The notes under the pieces were generated by a model. It made no database searches. It was not told the DNA's origin and saw only the letters and a list, made by a program, of their open reading frames with translations. Of a stretch of DNA of 64,000 nt, positions 26,324-34,827 are shown in pieces. Each line of letters begins with the position of its first letter. The first letter of the stretch is position 1. The DNA is from Chitinophaga varians (GTDB taxonomy: Bacteria; Bacteroidota; Bacteroidia; Chitinophagales; Chitinophagaceae): positions 2,108,001 to 2,172,000 of the forward strand of contig NZ_JABAIA010000001.1 of assembly GCF_012641275.1 (NCBI RefSeq), written 5' to 3'. A program made the translations under genes and the position numbers.

Positions 26324-29300
26324 ATGAAGCAAACCATTAAGCTCTTGCTGCTGCTGGCGTTGGTGGCCACAGCAGGCTGTAACAAATCGCGCCCCGGACA
26401 ACCGCGGGTGCTGGTATTCACCAAAACCACCGCTTTCCGCCACGCTTCCATACCAGCGGGCATAGCAGCCCTTCAAAAGCTCGGCAAGGAAAACGGTTTC
26501 GAGGTAGACACTACCGAAAATGCCAACCGCTTCAATGAAGACTCCCTGCAACAATATGCGGCGGTGATCTTCCTTAACACCACCGGCGATGTGCTCAATA
26601 CCGCACAGGAAGCGGACTTCGAAAGATACATACAGGCCGGCGGCGGATATGTAGGCATTCACGCCGCCACCGACACCGAATATGAATGGGGCTGGTACAA
26701 CCACCTGGCCGGCGCCTATTTTCTCAGCCATCCTCCCGGCACCCACAAGGCGACCGTGGAAGTGGTCAACAAATCATTTCCCGCTACGGCCGGGCTGCCC
26801 GATAAATTCCAACATACAGACGAATGGTACAACTTTAAAAAGAGGGACACCACCACCACTGTACTGTTGAAAGTAGATGAAAAAACCTACGAAGGCGGCA
26901 CCATGAACAACGACCATCCCGTGAGCTGGTACCATGAATACGACGGCGGCCGCGCTTTCTATACCGCCCTTGGTCATACCGATGAGTGCTATACCGACAG
27001 CCTGTTCCTGAAACATGTGCTCGGCGGCATCCAGTACGCCGTTGGCAAAAACCTAGTGCTCGACTACAGCAAAGCCACCACCCTGCGCACACCGGATGAA
27101 AACCGCTTCACCAAAAACGTGCTCACCTCCGGCCAGTTCTTTGAACCTACGGAGATGACCATCCTGCCTAACCTCGACATCCTCGTGGCACAACGCCGCG
27201 GTGAACTGATGCTGTACAAACAGGCAGATAAAACACTCACCCAGGCAGGCTTCCTGAAAGTGTACTACAAAACGGAAGTGCCCCACGTCAATGCAGAAGA
27301 AGGCTTCCTTGGCCTCGCCGCTGACCCGGACTTCAAAGACAACCACTTTATCTATGTGATGTATTCTCCCGTAGATACTTCCGTCAACCGCCTTTCCCGC
27401 TTTAAGTTTGAAAACAACCAGCTGGACATGGCTTCCGAAAAAGTGGTCCTGCAGTTCTATTCCCAGCGCGACATCTGCTGCCATACCGGTGGCTCCATCG
27501 CCTTCGGACCGGATAAACTGCTGTACCTGTCTACCGGCGATAATACCACGCCATTCGATGAACCAGGCCAGAAATACGCCAGTAACGGTTACGGCCCTAC
27601 GGACGATCGTCCCGGGCACCTGCAATACGATGGCCGGCGCTCTTCCGCCAACACCAATGATCTGCGGGGTAAAATCCTGCGCATCAAAGTGGCAGCTGAC
27701 GGCTCCTACAGCATACCGGAAGGGAACCTCTTCCCTAAAGGCACGCCTAACACCCGTCCGGAAATATATGCCATGGGCACACGCAACCCTTACCGCATCT
27801 CCGTAGACAGAAAAACCAGTTACGTCTATTGGGGCGAAGTAGGGCCCGACGCCAACAACGACGATCCTAACCGCGGCCCCCGCGGATACGATGAAGTGAA
27901 CCAGGCCAAAAAGCCCGGCAACTATGGCTATCCCATGTTCATCGCCGACAACAAACCGTACCACGCCTATAATTACGAAACAGGCGAAGCCGGTCCGGCG
28001 TTTGATCCTAAAAAACCGATCAACAACTCCCGTAACAACACCGGTCTGAAAGAGCTGCCACCGGCAGTTCCCGCCTTTATCTGGTACCCTTACGGCAAGT
28101 CAGATGAATTCCCCATCGTGGGCAGCGGCGGCCGCAATGCCGAAGCAGGCCCCGTATACTACAGCGAATTCTATCCGAAAGAAACCCGTTTCCCGGATTA
28201 CTACAATGGTAAACTGTTTATCTACGACTGGATCCGTGGCTGGATCATGGCCGTTACCATGGATAAAAACGGTGATTTCTCCAAAATGGAGAAATTTATG
28301 CCCGGTACCAAACTGAATGCTCCCATCGATATGGAAATGGGCCCTGACGGCCGTTTGTACGTACTGGAATATGGCAATGGCTGGTTCAGCAAAAACCCGG
28401 ACGCAGCGCTCTCCCGTATTGATTATAACGGCGGCAACCGCGCACCGCAGGCTGAAATTCATACCACACAACTCACCGGCGCCCTGCCGTTTAAAGTGAA
28501 ACTGTCTGCCGAAGGCTCTGTAGATCCTGACGGCGACAAGCTCACCTACCTCTGGTATTTCGGTAACGGCAGCAAAAAGGAAACCACCGAACCGTCTGTG
28601 GAAATGACCTACACCACCGCCGGCGAATACAATGTGTACGTAGAAGTACAGGACGGTAAAGGCGGTAAGACAAAAAGTAAGGAGATCGCGCTGTATGCCG
28701 GCAATGAAACACCACAGGTCTCTATTGCGCTGCAAGGCAACCAGATGTTCTATTTCCCCGGCAAACAGGTACATTATACCGTTAGTGTTAGTGATAAGGA
28801 AGACGGCACCAGCGCCAGCGGAAAACTCGACGCCGGCAATATCTTCGTGAAAGCAGATTATGTGCAGGGCAGCGATAAAGCCGCTATGCCACAGGGCCAC
28901 CAAATCATTACCGGCGCCATCGCAGGTAAAAACATCATGGAGGTATCTGACTGTAAAACCTGTCACAAGCCGGATGAAAAATCTATCGGGCCATCTTTCA
29001 AACAGATCACCGAGAAATACAAAAACGATCCTGCCGCACCGGACGCGCTTGCGAAAAAGATCATCAACGGCGGCGGCGGCGTATGGGGCGAAACGGCCAT
29101 GTCTGCCCACCCGGGCCTTTCCAACGGAGAAGCACACCAGCTGGTGGAATACATCTTCTCCCTGGGCGGCAACGCGCCCAAAGTGGCGTCACTGCCTACC
29201 ACCGGCAGCCTGGACCCCACACTGGGCAACGAGCTGAAAGACAACGGCGCACTGTTGATCCTGGCCAGCTACACCGATAAGGGAGCACCGGGCATTAAGC

Positions 29301-29731
29301 CAATTACCGGCACTGCCGCTGCACAGCTGCTGAACCCCAAACTGCCTGCTGCAGGCTTCAGCAAAGCAGACGGCGTTTCTACTTTTGAAGTCAATGGTAT
29401 GAAACTGTTGATCCCTGCCACGGCCAACGGCTGGGTGGTGTACAACGATCTCGACCTGACAGGCGTCAACGGTATCGATGTTACCTATATGGTACAGGAC
29501 CAGCAACAACAGGGCTTTGTAGTGGAAGCATTCCTCGATAACGCCAATGGTACCCGTTTGGGTGAAACCACGATAGGACCGGGCGCTCAACCGAAAGTGC
29601 CAAATAAGGCCAGCATCAGTTTTGCACCGGTTACCGATGGCAAAAAACATCATCTCTATCTCAAAATCAGACCTACCGATCCGGGTAAACAGGTGCCCCT
29701 GGGCATCGCTTCGTTTACACTTCGGGGTTAG
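26324..29731 (+). CDS. ThuA-PQQ sugar dehydrogenase-PKD-cytochrome c-CBM fusion lipoprotein
   Basis: An 1135-aa lipoprotein (lipobox TAGC, Cys19). Domains in order: ThuA (about 25-245); six-bladed PQQ-dependent glucose/sorbosone dehydrogenase-like propeller (about 250-710: LRGKILRIKV, YWGEVGPDANNDD, GYDEVNQAKKPGNYGYP, LYVLEYGNGW); PKD (about 720-800: DPDGDKLTYLWYFGNGS); cytochrome c (about 865-955: CKTCH at C877-H881, WGETAM); C-terminal jelly roll resembling CBM6 (about 985-1135). It would oxidise a sugar and pass electrons to its own heme at the cell surface or in the periplasm. It repeats domains also encoded singly upstream (ThuA, cytochrome c). It ends 1 bp before the terminator at 29733. 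Confidence 0.9.
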   Translation: MKQTIKLLLLLALVATAGCNKSRPGQPRVLVFTKTTAFRHASIPAGIAALQKLGKENGFEVDTTENANRFNEDSLQQYAAVIFLNTTGDVLNTAQEADFERYIQAGGGYVGIHAATDTEYEWGWYNHLAGAYFLSHPPGTHKATVEVVNKSFPATAGLPDKFQHTDEWYNFKKRDTTTTVLLKVDEKTYEGGTMNNDHPVSWYHEYDGGRAFYTALGHTDECYTDSLFLKHVLGGIQYAVGKNLVLDYSKATTLRTPDENRFTKNVLTSGQFFEPTEMTILPNLDILVAQRRGELMLYKQADKTLTQAGFLKVYYKTEVPHVNAEEGFLGLAADPDFKDNHFIYVMYSPVDTSVNRLSRFKFENNQLDMASEKVVLQFYSQRDICCHTGGSIAFGPDKLLYLSTGDNTTPFDEPGQKYASNGYGPTDDRPGHLQYDGRRSSANTNDLRGKILRIKVAADGSYSIPEGNLFPKGTPNTRPEIYAMGTRNPYRISVDRKTSYVYWGEVGPDANNDDPNRGPRGYDEVNQAKKPGNYGYPMFIADNKPYHAYNYETGEAGPAFDPKKPINNSRNNTGLKELPPAVPAFIWYPYGKSDEFPIVGSGGRNAEAGPVYYSEFYPKETRFPDYYNGKLFIYDWIRGWIMAVTMDKNGDFSKMEKFMPGTKLNAPIDMEMGPDGRLYVLEYGNGWFSKNPDAALSRIDYNGGNRAPQAEIHTTQLTGALPFKVKLSAEGSVDPDGDKLTYLWYFGNGSKKETTEPSVEMTYTTAGEYNVYVEVQDGKGGKTKSKEIALYAGNETPQVSIALQGNQMFYFPGKQVHYTVSVSDKEDGTSASGKLDAGNIFVKADYVQGSDKAAMPQGHQIITGAIAGKNIMEVSDCKTCHKPDEKSIGPSFKQITEKYKNDPAAPDALAKKIINGGGGVWGETAMSAHPGLSNGEAHQLVEYIFSLGGNAPKVASLPTTGSLDPTLGNELKDNGALLILASYTDKGAPGIKPITGTAAAQLLNPKLPAAGFSKADGVSTFEVNGMKLLIPATANGWVVYNDLDLTGVNGIDVTYMVQDQQQQGFVVEAFLDNANGTRLGETTIGPGAQPKVPNKASISFAPVTDGKKHHLYLKIRPTDPGKQVPLGIASFTLRG

Positions 29732-29732
29732 T

Positions 29733-29775
29733 ATTAAAAAGAAAGGAGACCTTACCGGTCTCCTTTCTTTTTAAT
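29733..29775 (+). terminator. Terminator of the sugar-oxidation cluster
   Basis: A perfect 19-bp stem (29733-29751 with 29757-29775) around TTACC, with a T-rich 3' arm and an A-rich 5' arm. It begins 1 bp after the stop and would work in both directions. Confidence 0.9.
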
Positions 29776-29792
29776 GTACCTCCTCAAAAATA

Positions 29793-29821
29793 AAAGGCCC
29801 TGCAGTCAACGCAGGGCCTTT
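29793..29821 (-). terminator. Terminator of the GH92 pair
   Basis: AAAGGCCCTGC (29793-29803) pairs with GCAGGGCCTTT (29811-29821) over a 7-nt loop. On the minus strand it is followed by TTTTATTTTT, 21 bp beyond the stop of the first GH92 gene. Confidence 0.88.
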
Positions 29822-29842
29822 GCTTGTATGCATTCGAACGGG

Positions 29843-32131
29843 TCACTTTTTCGGTTTGTTGCTCATAAAGAACGTGATATTTCCGCCGTCCATGATCTCA
29901 CGGTGCGTAATATAAAGGCGGTCTAAAGGTTTTCCATTCAGTAAAACTTTCTGCACATATACATTCTTATCACCCTGATTTTTTACATCGATCACAAACG
30001 TTTTACCGTTTTCCAGTTGCAGGGTGGCCTTGTCTACCGCAGGACTGCCTAACGCGTACTGGTCGGAGCCGGGGCACACGGGGTAAAATCCAAGGGAGCT
30101 GAAAATATACCAGGCGCTCATTTGTCCGCAGTCGTCGTTGCCGCCGAGGCCATCAGGGCCGGGATGGTACATTTTCTTCAGGATCATGCGTATGCGCTCC
30201 TGTGTCTTCCACGGATAGCCGGTCCAGTTATAGAGGTATGCCACGTGGTGAGAAGGTTCGTTGCCGTGTACATAGTTGCCGATGATGCCATCGCGGGTGA
30301 TGTCTTCTGTTTCGGCAAAATATTTATCCGGCAGCTCCATCGTGAACAACGAATCGAGGTGTTGTGTGAATTGTTTTTTACCACCCATCATGGCAATCAT
30401 ATCGTCCGGGTTGTGCGGCACATAGAGGCTGTAATTCCAGGCATTGCCTTCAATGAAGCCCTGGTCATGGGTTTGCAGCGGGTCAAAGGCGGCTTTGAAA
30501 GTGCCGTCGTTCAGGCGGGGACGCATAAAGCCGGAGGCTTTATCGTAAACATTTTTATAGTTGGCCGCCCGTTTGATAAATTCATTGTAGATGTCTGTTT
30601 TACCCAGTTTCTGAGCGATCTGCGCAATACACCAGTCATCATAGGCATATTCCAGTGTTTTGGAAACAGATGAGCCGTTTTTGTCTTCCGGCACATACCC
30701 CATGTCCATATAGTATCCCAGCCCGTCGTAAGTGCGGTGGCGGGCAGTGGTCACACAGGCTTCCAGCGCTTTGTTCACGTCGAAAGGGGCGTTGCCTTTC
30801 ATGATGGCGTCTGCAATCACGGACACGCTGTGGTAGCCGATCATACACCAGTTTTCATTGGCATAGTGCGACCATACCGGCAGCATTTTCTGCACGCTCT
30901 GCTCGTAATGGTGCAACATAGACTGTACCATGTCGGCGTTGCGTTTAGGCTGTACCACGTTAAAAAGCGGGTGTAGCGCGCGGTAGGTGTCCCACAGCGA
31001 GAAAGTGGTATAATTCGTATATCCGTTAGCGGTATAATTGTTCTGGTCCAGTCCGCGGTATTGTCCGTCTACGTCCATATAGGTAGTTGGATTAATAAAC
31101 GCGTGGTACATGGCGGTGTAGAAATTTTCTTTCTCTTCGCGGCTACCGGAAGCGATTTGTATTTTGTTCAGTTCTTTTGTCCACAGCGCCTGTCCTTCTC
31201 TTTTTACCTGTTCAAAATCCCAGCCGGGTATTTCTGTTTGCAGGTTTTTGAGCGCACCTGCGGTGCTTACCGGGGAGATGGCAAATTTGATTTTTATTTT
31301 TTCGCCTTCAGTGGTATTGAAATCGAAGTAAGCCCTTATCTGGCGGCCGGCCATTTCAGGGAAATTTTTTGCCTGGTCAAACTTGCGGTAAAAGCCTTTA
31401 TATACGTCGTTGGCGTAGTTACGATGACCGTATTCTTTAAAAGGCTTTGAAAACGTCATGGCGAAATAGACGGTCCGGGTACGCGCCCACCCGCTGGTTT
31501 GCCGGTAGCCTGTAATCAGCGTATCGTTTTCCACACGTACAAAAGTCCACACGTTTTTGTTGGGATAGTTGTAGATGCCGGACATCAGGTCGAGGATGAT
31601 GTGCGACTGATTTGAAGCAGGAAAAGTATACTGATGAAAGCCCACACGGTTGCTGGCAGTGAGCTCGGCGAGGATATTGTCATCGTCCAGTTTTACTTTA
31701 TAATAAGCCGGTTCCGCCACTTCAGTGCTGTGCGAAAACCTGCTGCGGTAGCCGCTTTCCGGATGGTCTGCCGTTCCGGGGTTCAGCTGCAGCGTACCGG
31801 TAGTGGGCATGATCAGGAAATCGCCAAGGTCGGAATGCCCTGTGCCGCTAAAATGCGTGTGACTAAAACCCACGATGGTTTTATCCTCATATTGATAGCC
31901 TGCGCAGTATTTGTATACGTCCTTGTTGTATTTGCCGTTCATCTCATAGGAGAGCGTGTCCGTTTCGGGACTGAGCTGCACCGCGCCAAAAGGTACAGTG
32001 GCGCCGGGATAGGTGTGTCCCATACGTTGGGTGCCCGTGATCGGTTTTACGTAGGACAACACATTCTCCTGCGCCCGGAGCGATGTACAGATACAGCAGA
32101 GTATCGATAAGAAAACAAACCTGTTGGTCAT
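29843..32131 (-). CDS. GH92 alpha-mannosidase (GNDD type)
   Basis: A 762-aa secreted exo-alpha-mannosidase, calcium dependent and inverting in this family. Signal peptide to about residue 20 (TSLRAQ), N-terminal beta sandwich (about 25-265), then the (alpha/alpha)6 barrel. Catalytic-region motifs are GFIEGNAWNY (probable general-acid Glu near 561), YVHGNEPSHHVAYLY (about 622-636) and GGNDDCGQMSAWYIFSSLGFYPVCPG with the base Asp near 667. It should release mannose from alpha-mannans or N-glycans; linkage preference is not readable. It lies 97 bp after a second GH92 gene in the same direction. Confidence 0.95.
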   Translation of the reverse strand: MTNRFVFLSILCCICTSLRAQENVLSYVKPITGTQRMGHTYPGATVPFGAVQLSPETDTLSYEMNGKYNKDVYKYCAGYQYEDKTIVGFSHTHFSGTGHSDLGDFLIMPTTGTLQLNPGTADHPESGYRSRFSHSTEVAEPAYYKVKLDDDNILAELTASNRVGFHQYTFPASNQSHIILDLMSGIYNYPNKNVWTFVRVENDTLITGYRQTSGWARTRTVYFAMTFSKPFKEYGHRNYANDVYKGFYRKFDQAKNFPEMAGRQIRAYFDFNTTEGEKIKIKFAISPVSTAGALKNLQTEIPGWDFEQVKREGQALWTKELNKIQIASGSREEKENFYTAMYHAFINPTTYMDVDGQYRGLDQNNYTANGYTNYTTFSLWDTYRALHPLFNVVQPKRNADMVQSMLHHYEQSVQKMLPVWSHYANENWCMIGYHSVSVIADAIMKGNAPFDVNKALEACVTTARHRTYDGLGYYMDMGYVPEDKNGSSVSKTLEYAYDDWCIAQIAQKLGKTDIYNEFIKRAANYKNVYDKASGFMRPRLNDGTFKAAFDPLQTHDQGFIEGNAWNYSLYVPHNPDDMIAMMGGKKQFTQHLDSLFTMELPDKYFAETEDITRDGIIGNYVHGNEPSHHVAYLYNWTGYPWKTQERIRMILKKMYHPGPDGLGGNDDCGQMSAWYIFSSLGFYPVCPGSDQYALGSPAVDKATLQLENGKTFVIDVKNQGDKNVYVQKVLLNGKPLDRLYITHREIMDGGNITFFMSNKPKK

Positions 32132-32227
32132 CGGTATTAGTTTTTAAAACGTGTCTGGAAAAATGCTACATCCCGAAGAATCGGGATGAATTATTTACAG
32201 TGAACAATGAAATTTTTCTATATCGTT

Positions 32228-34519
32228 TTATTTATTGTCTGTTGAATAGGAATAAGGGAACGCAGCAGGCTGTGTACCTCTTGATTTCTCGGGAGTGGCG
32301 CCCATACGGAATGTCAGCTTACCGCCCTTTTGCAGGTCCTGGTGGCTGATCCAGTTTTTCGTATAGGGCTGACCGTTCAGTGAAGCCTGTTGTACGTACA
32401 GGTTTTTGGCGCTGTTGCCTGGTGCTTCGATCACCATTTTCTTACCGTCTTCCAGTGTCATGGTGAGTTTGGCGAACAGGGGAGTGCCTAACACGTACTG
32501 TTGGGTGCCGGGGCATACCGGGTAGAAGCCCATGGCAGAGAATACATACCAGGCGGAAGTTTGCCCGTTGTCTTCATCGCCGCAATAGCCGTCAGGCGTA
32601 GCTTTGTAAAGGCGCTCCATCACCTGGCGGATCCAGTACTGTGTTTTCCACGGCTGGCCGGCATAGTTATAGAGGTAGATCATATGCTGGATAGGCTGGT
32701 TGCCGTGGGCATACTGTCCCATGTTCATGATCTGCATTTCACGGATTTCGTGGATCACGGTACCATAGTAGCTTTCATCATATACCGGCGCCATCTTGAA
32801 AACAGAGTCCAGCATATTGGCGAAGGATTCGCGGCCGCCCATCAGGCCCGCCAGGCCCTGTACGTCGTGGAATACGGACCAGGTATAGTGCCAGCTGTTG
32901 CCTTCCGTGAAGGCATCGCCCCATTTGAAAGGATTGAATGGTGACTGGAAACGGCCGTCTTTATTTTTACCGCGCATCAGTTTTGTTTCCGGGTCAAAGA
33001 GGTTCCGGTAGTTCTGGGAGCGTTTAGCGAAACGGGCGATTTCTTCTTTAGGCCTGTTGAGCGCTTTTGCCAGCTGGTAGATGGTGAAGTCATCGTAGGC
33101 ATATTCCAGTGTGCGGGCGGCGTTTTCGTTCACGTCCACATCGTAGGGCACGTAACCAAGTTCATTGTAGTATTTCACGCCTTTGCGGCCAACAGAAGTC
33201 AGCGGGCCTTCGTTCTCTGTATTTTTCAGGATCGCTTCATACAGGGTGTTGATGTCATAGCCGCGGATACCTTTCAGGTAGGCGTCAGCGATGAGGGAAG
33301 CGGAGTTGGAGCCGATCATACAATCGCGGTGACCGGGACTGGCCCATTCAGGCAGCCAGCCGCTTTCCTTGTAGGCGTTGGCCAGGCCTTCCATGATATG
33401 GGAACTGAGCGAAGGGTACATCAGCGTAAAGAAAGGATGTACCGCACGGAAGGTATCCCAGAAACCGTTGTCAGTAAACATATAACCGGGCAATACCTGA
33501 CCGTTGAACGGGCTGTAATGCACCACTTCGTTTTTCGCATTGATTTCATAGAATTTGCGGGGGAACAGCATGGTCCGGTACAGGGAAGAGTAGAAGGTGC
33601 TTACCTGATCGGAAGTCCCGCCTTCCACTGACAGCCGGCCCAGTTCCTTGTTCCAGGTGTCTTTTGCTTTCTGGCGGGTAACATCGAACGCGTCTTTGCC
33701 TACTTCACGCTGGAGGTTCAGTTCCGCCTGTTCAAAGCTGATGAAGGATGATGCCGTTCTGGCCACCACCTGTTCTCCTCTCTTTGTTTTGAAGCCCACT
33801 ACTGCGCCGGCATGGTCGGCTTGCAGCTCAAGCTGGTCTTTCAGCAGGGTGGAGTCGCGCCAGGCTGAGGCAACGGTAAATGGTTTATCAAAATAGATAA
33901 CAAAATAGTTTTTGAAGTTGGACGGTACGCCACCGCTGTTTTTGGTGGTATAACCGATGATCTTCTGTTCTTTGGGTAATATTTTAATATAGGAGCCTTT
34001 ATCAAATGCGTCTACCACTACGAAGGCGCTGTCTGTGGTTGGGAAGGTAAAACGCAGCTGGGCAGCCCGTTCTGTGGGGGTGATTTCGGTGGTCACGTCC
34101 GCATCTGCCAGGTATACGCTGTAATAGTAGGGTTTGGCCACTTCCGTTTTATGGGAGAACCAGCTGGCCCTTTTGTTCTGGTCAAATTTCAGGCTACCGG
34201 TAACGGGCATCACTGCAAACTGGCCATAGTCGTTGATCCAGGGAGAGGGCTGGTGTGTTTGTTTAAAGCCCCTGATTTTATCGGCAGTGTACTGATAGGC
34301 CCATCCGTTGCCCATGACGTTTGTCTGGGGCATCCAGAAGTTCATCCCCCATGGCAGGGCGATGGCAGGATAGGTGTTGCCGTTTGACAGGCTTACTTTA
34401 GAATCGGTGCCCATGAGGGTGTTGACCCATTCCACCGGTTCAGCCACTTTGTATACTGTCTGGCTTTGTGCGCCATGCAGGCATAATAAAGCAGCTGCCA
34501 GCATTCCAACTTTTTTCAT
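32228..34519 (-). CDS. GH92 alpha-mannosidase (GDED type)
   Basis: A 763-aa secreted GH92 enzyme with signal peptide ending GAQSQ. Motifs correspond to those of the neighbour but belong to another subgroup: AFTEGNSWHYTWSVFHD (acid Glu kept), YAHGNQPIQHMIYLYNY where the neighbour has GNEPSHH, and CGDEDNGQTSAWYVFSAMGFYPVCPG (two Asp two apart as in characterised members). So the pair covers two GH92 types, probably with different linkage or aglycone preference. It is first of the two GH92 genes; its upstream region has palindromes that may bind the LacI regulator encoded just beyond. Confidence 0.95.
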   Translation of the reverse strand: MKKVGMLAAALLCLHGAQSQTVYKVAEPVEWVNTLMGTDSKVSLSNGNTYPAIALPWGMNFWMPQTNVMGNGWAYQYTADKIRGFKQTHQPSPWINDYGQFAVMPVTGSLKFDQNKRASWFSHKTEVAKPYYYSVYLADADVTTEITPTERAAQLRFTFPTTDSAFVVVDAFDKGSYIKILPKEQKIIGYTTKNSGGVPSNFKNYFVIYFDKPFTVASAWRDSTLLKDQLELQADHAGAVVGFKTKRGEQVVARTASSFISFEQAELNLQREVGKDAFDVTRQKAKDTWNKELGRLSVEGGTSDQVSTFYSSLYRTMLFPRKFYEINAKNEVVHYSPFNGQVLPGYMFTDNGFWDTFRAVHPFFTLMYPSLSSHIMEGLANAYKESGWLPEWASPGHRDCMIGSNSASLIADAYLKGIRGYDINTLYEAILKNTENEGPLTSVGRKGVKYYNELGYVPYDVDVNENAARTLEYAYDDFTIYQLAKALNRPKEEIARFAKRSQNYRNLFDPETKLMRGKNKDGRFQSPFNPFKWGDAFTEGNSWHYTWSVFHDVQGLAGLMGGRESFANMLDSVFKMAPVYDESYYGTVIHEIREMQIMNMGQYAHGNQPIQHMIYLYNYAGQPWKTQYWIRQVMERLYKATPDGYCGDEDNGQTSAWYVFSAMGFYPVCPGTQQYVLGTPLFAKLTMTLEDGKKMVIEAPGNSAKNLYVQQASLNGQPYTKNWISHQDLQKGGKLTFRMGATPEKSRGTQPAAFPYSYSTDNK

Positions 34520-34827
34520 GTTGTAGTGTTGTTTCTTGGTAATTCGGTACCAGCGGCAAAGGCGCAGGGAGGATGATCAGGCAGGGGCCCAAATTTCCCC
34601 ACTTTCACCGGCCGGTATTTCATTACGTGCAATTATTAGAAAAATCGATTTAGCATCAATACAGAAAAAAAAGATTCATCGAATCCTCTTCCTGTTTCCG
34701 GAGTTTTTAAACTCCTTTATTTCTCCGGAAACAGTTTTTAAATGTATACATATTTTTGGATCTATCGCAGGTATTGACCATTTTTTTGCCGGAAAATGGA
34801 TAAACGGTGCGGCAACACGAGGTGCGC
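34520..34827. other. Palindrome-rich control region before the GH92 pair
   Basis: No gene is seen in these 308 bp. They hold AAATCGATTT (34642-34651), a perfect 10-bp palindrome with a central CG like LacI-family operators; GATTC-ATC-GAATC (34673-34685); and a 12-bp inverted repeat CTGTTTCCGGAG/CTCCGGAAACAG (34692-34703 with 34723-34734), whose inner part can instead fold as GGAGTTT/AAACTCC (34700-34715). The GH92 promoter should be here, read leftward; no exact TAnnTTTG match was found. Confidence 0.55.

Noticed and set aside
32228..34519. Reading the Gln in GNQPIQH as loss of the catalytic acid (mannose-phosphate uncapping type)
   Set aside because: Spacing to the base Asp places the general acid in the EGNxW block, which keeps its Glu; the Gln is another subsite residue.
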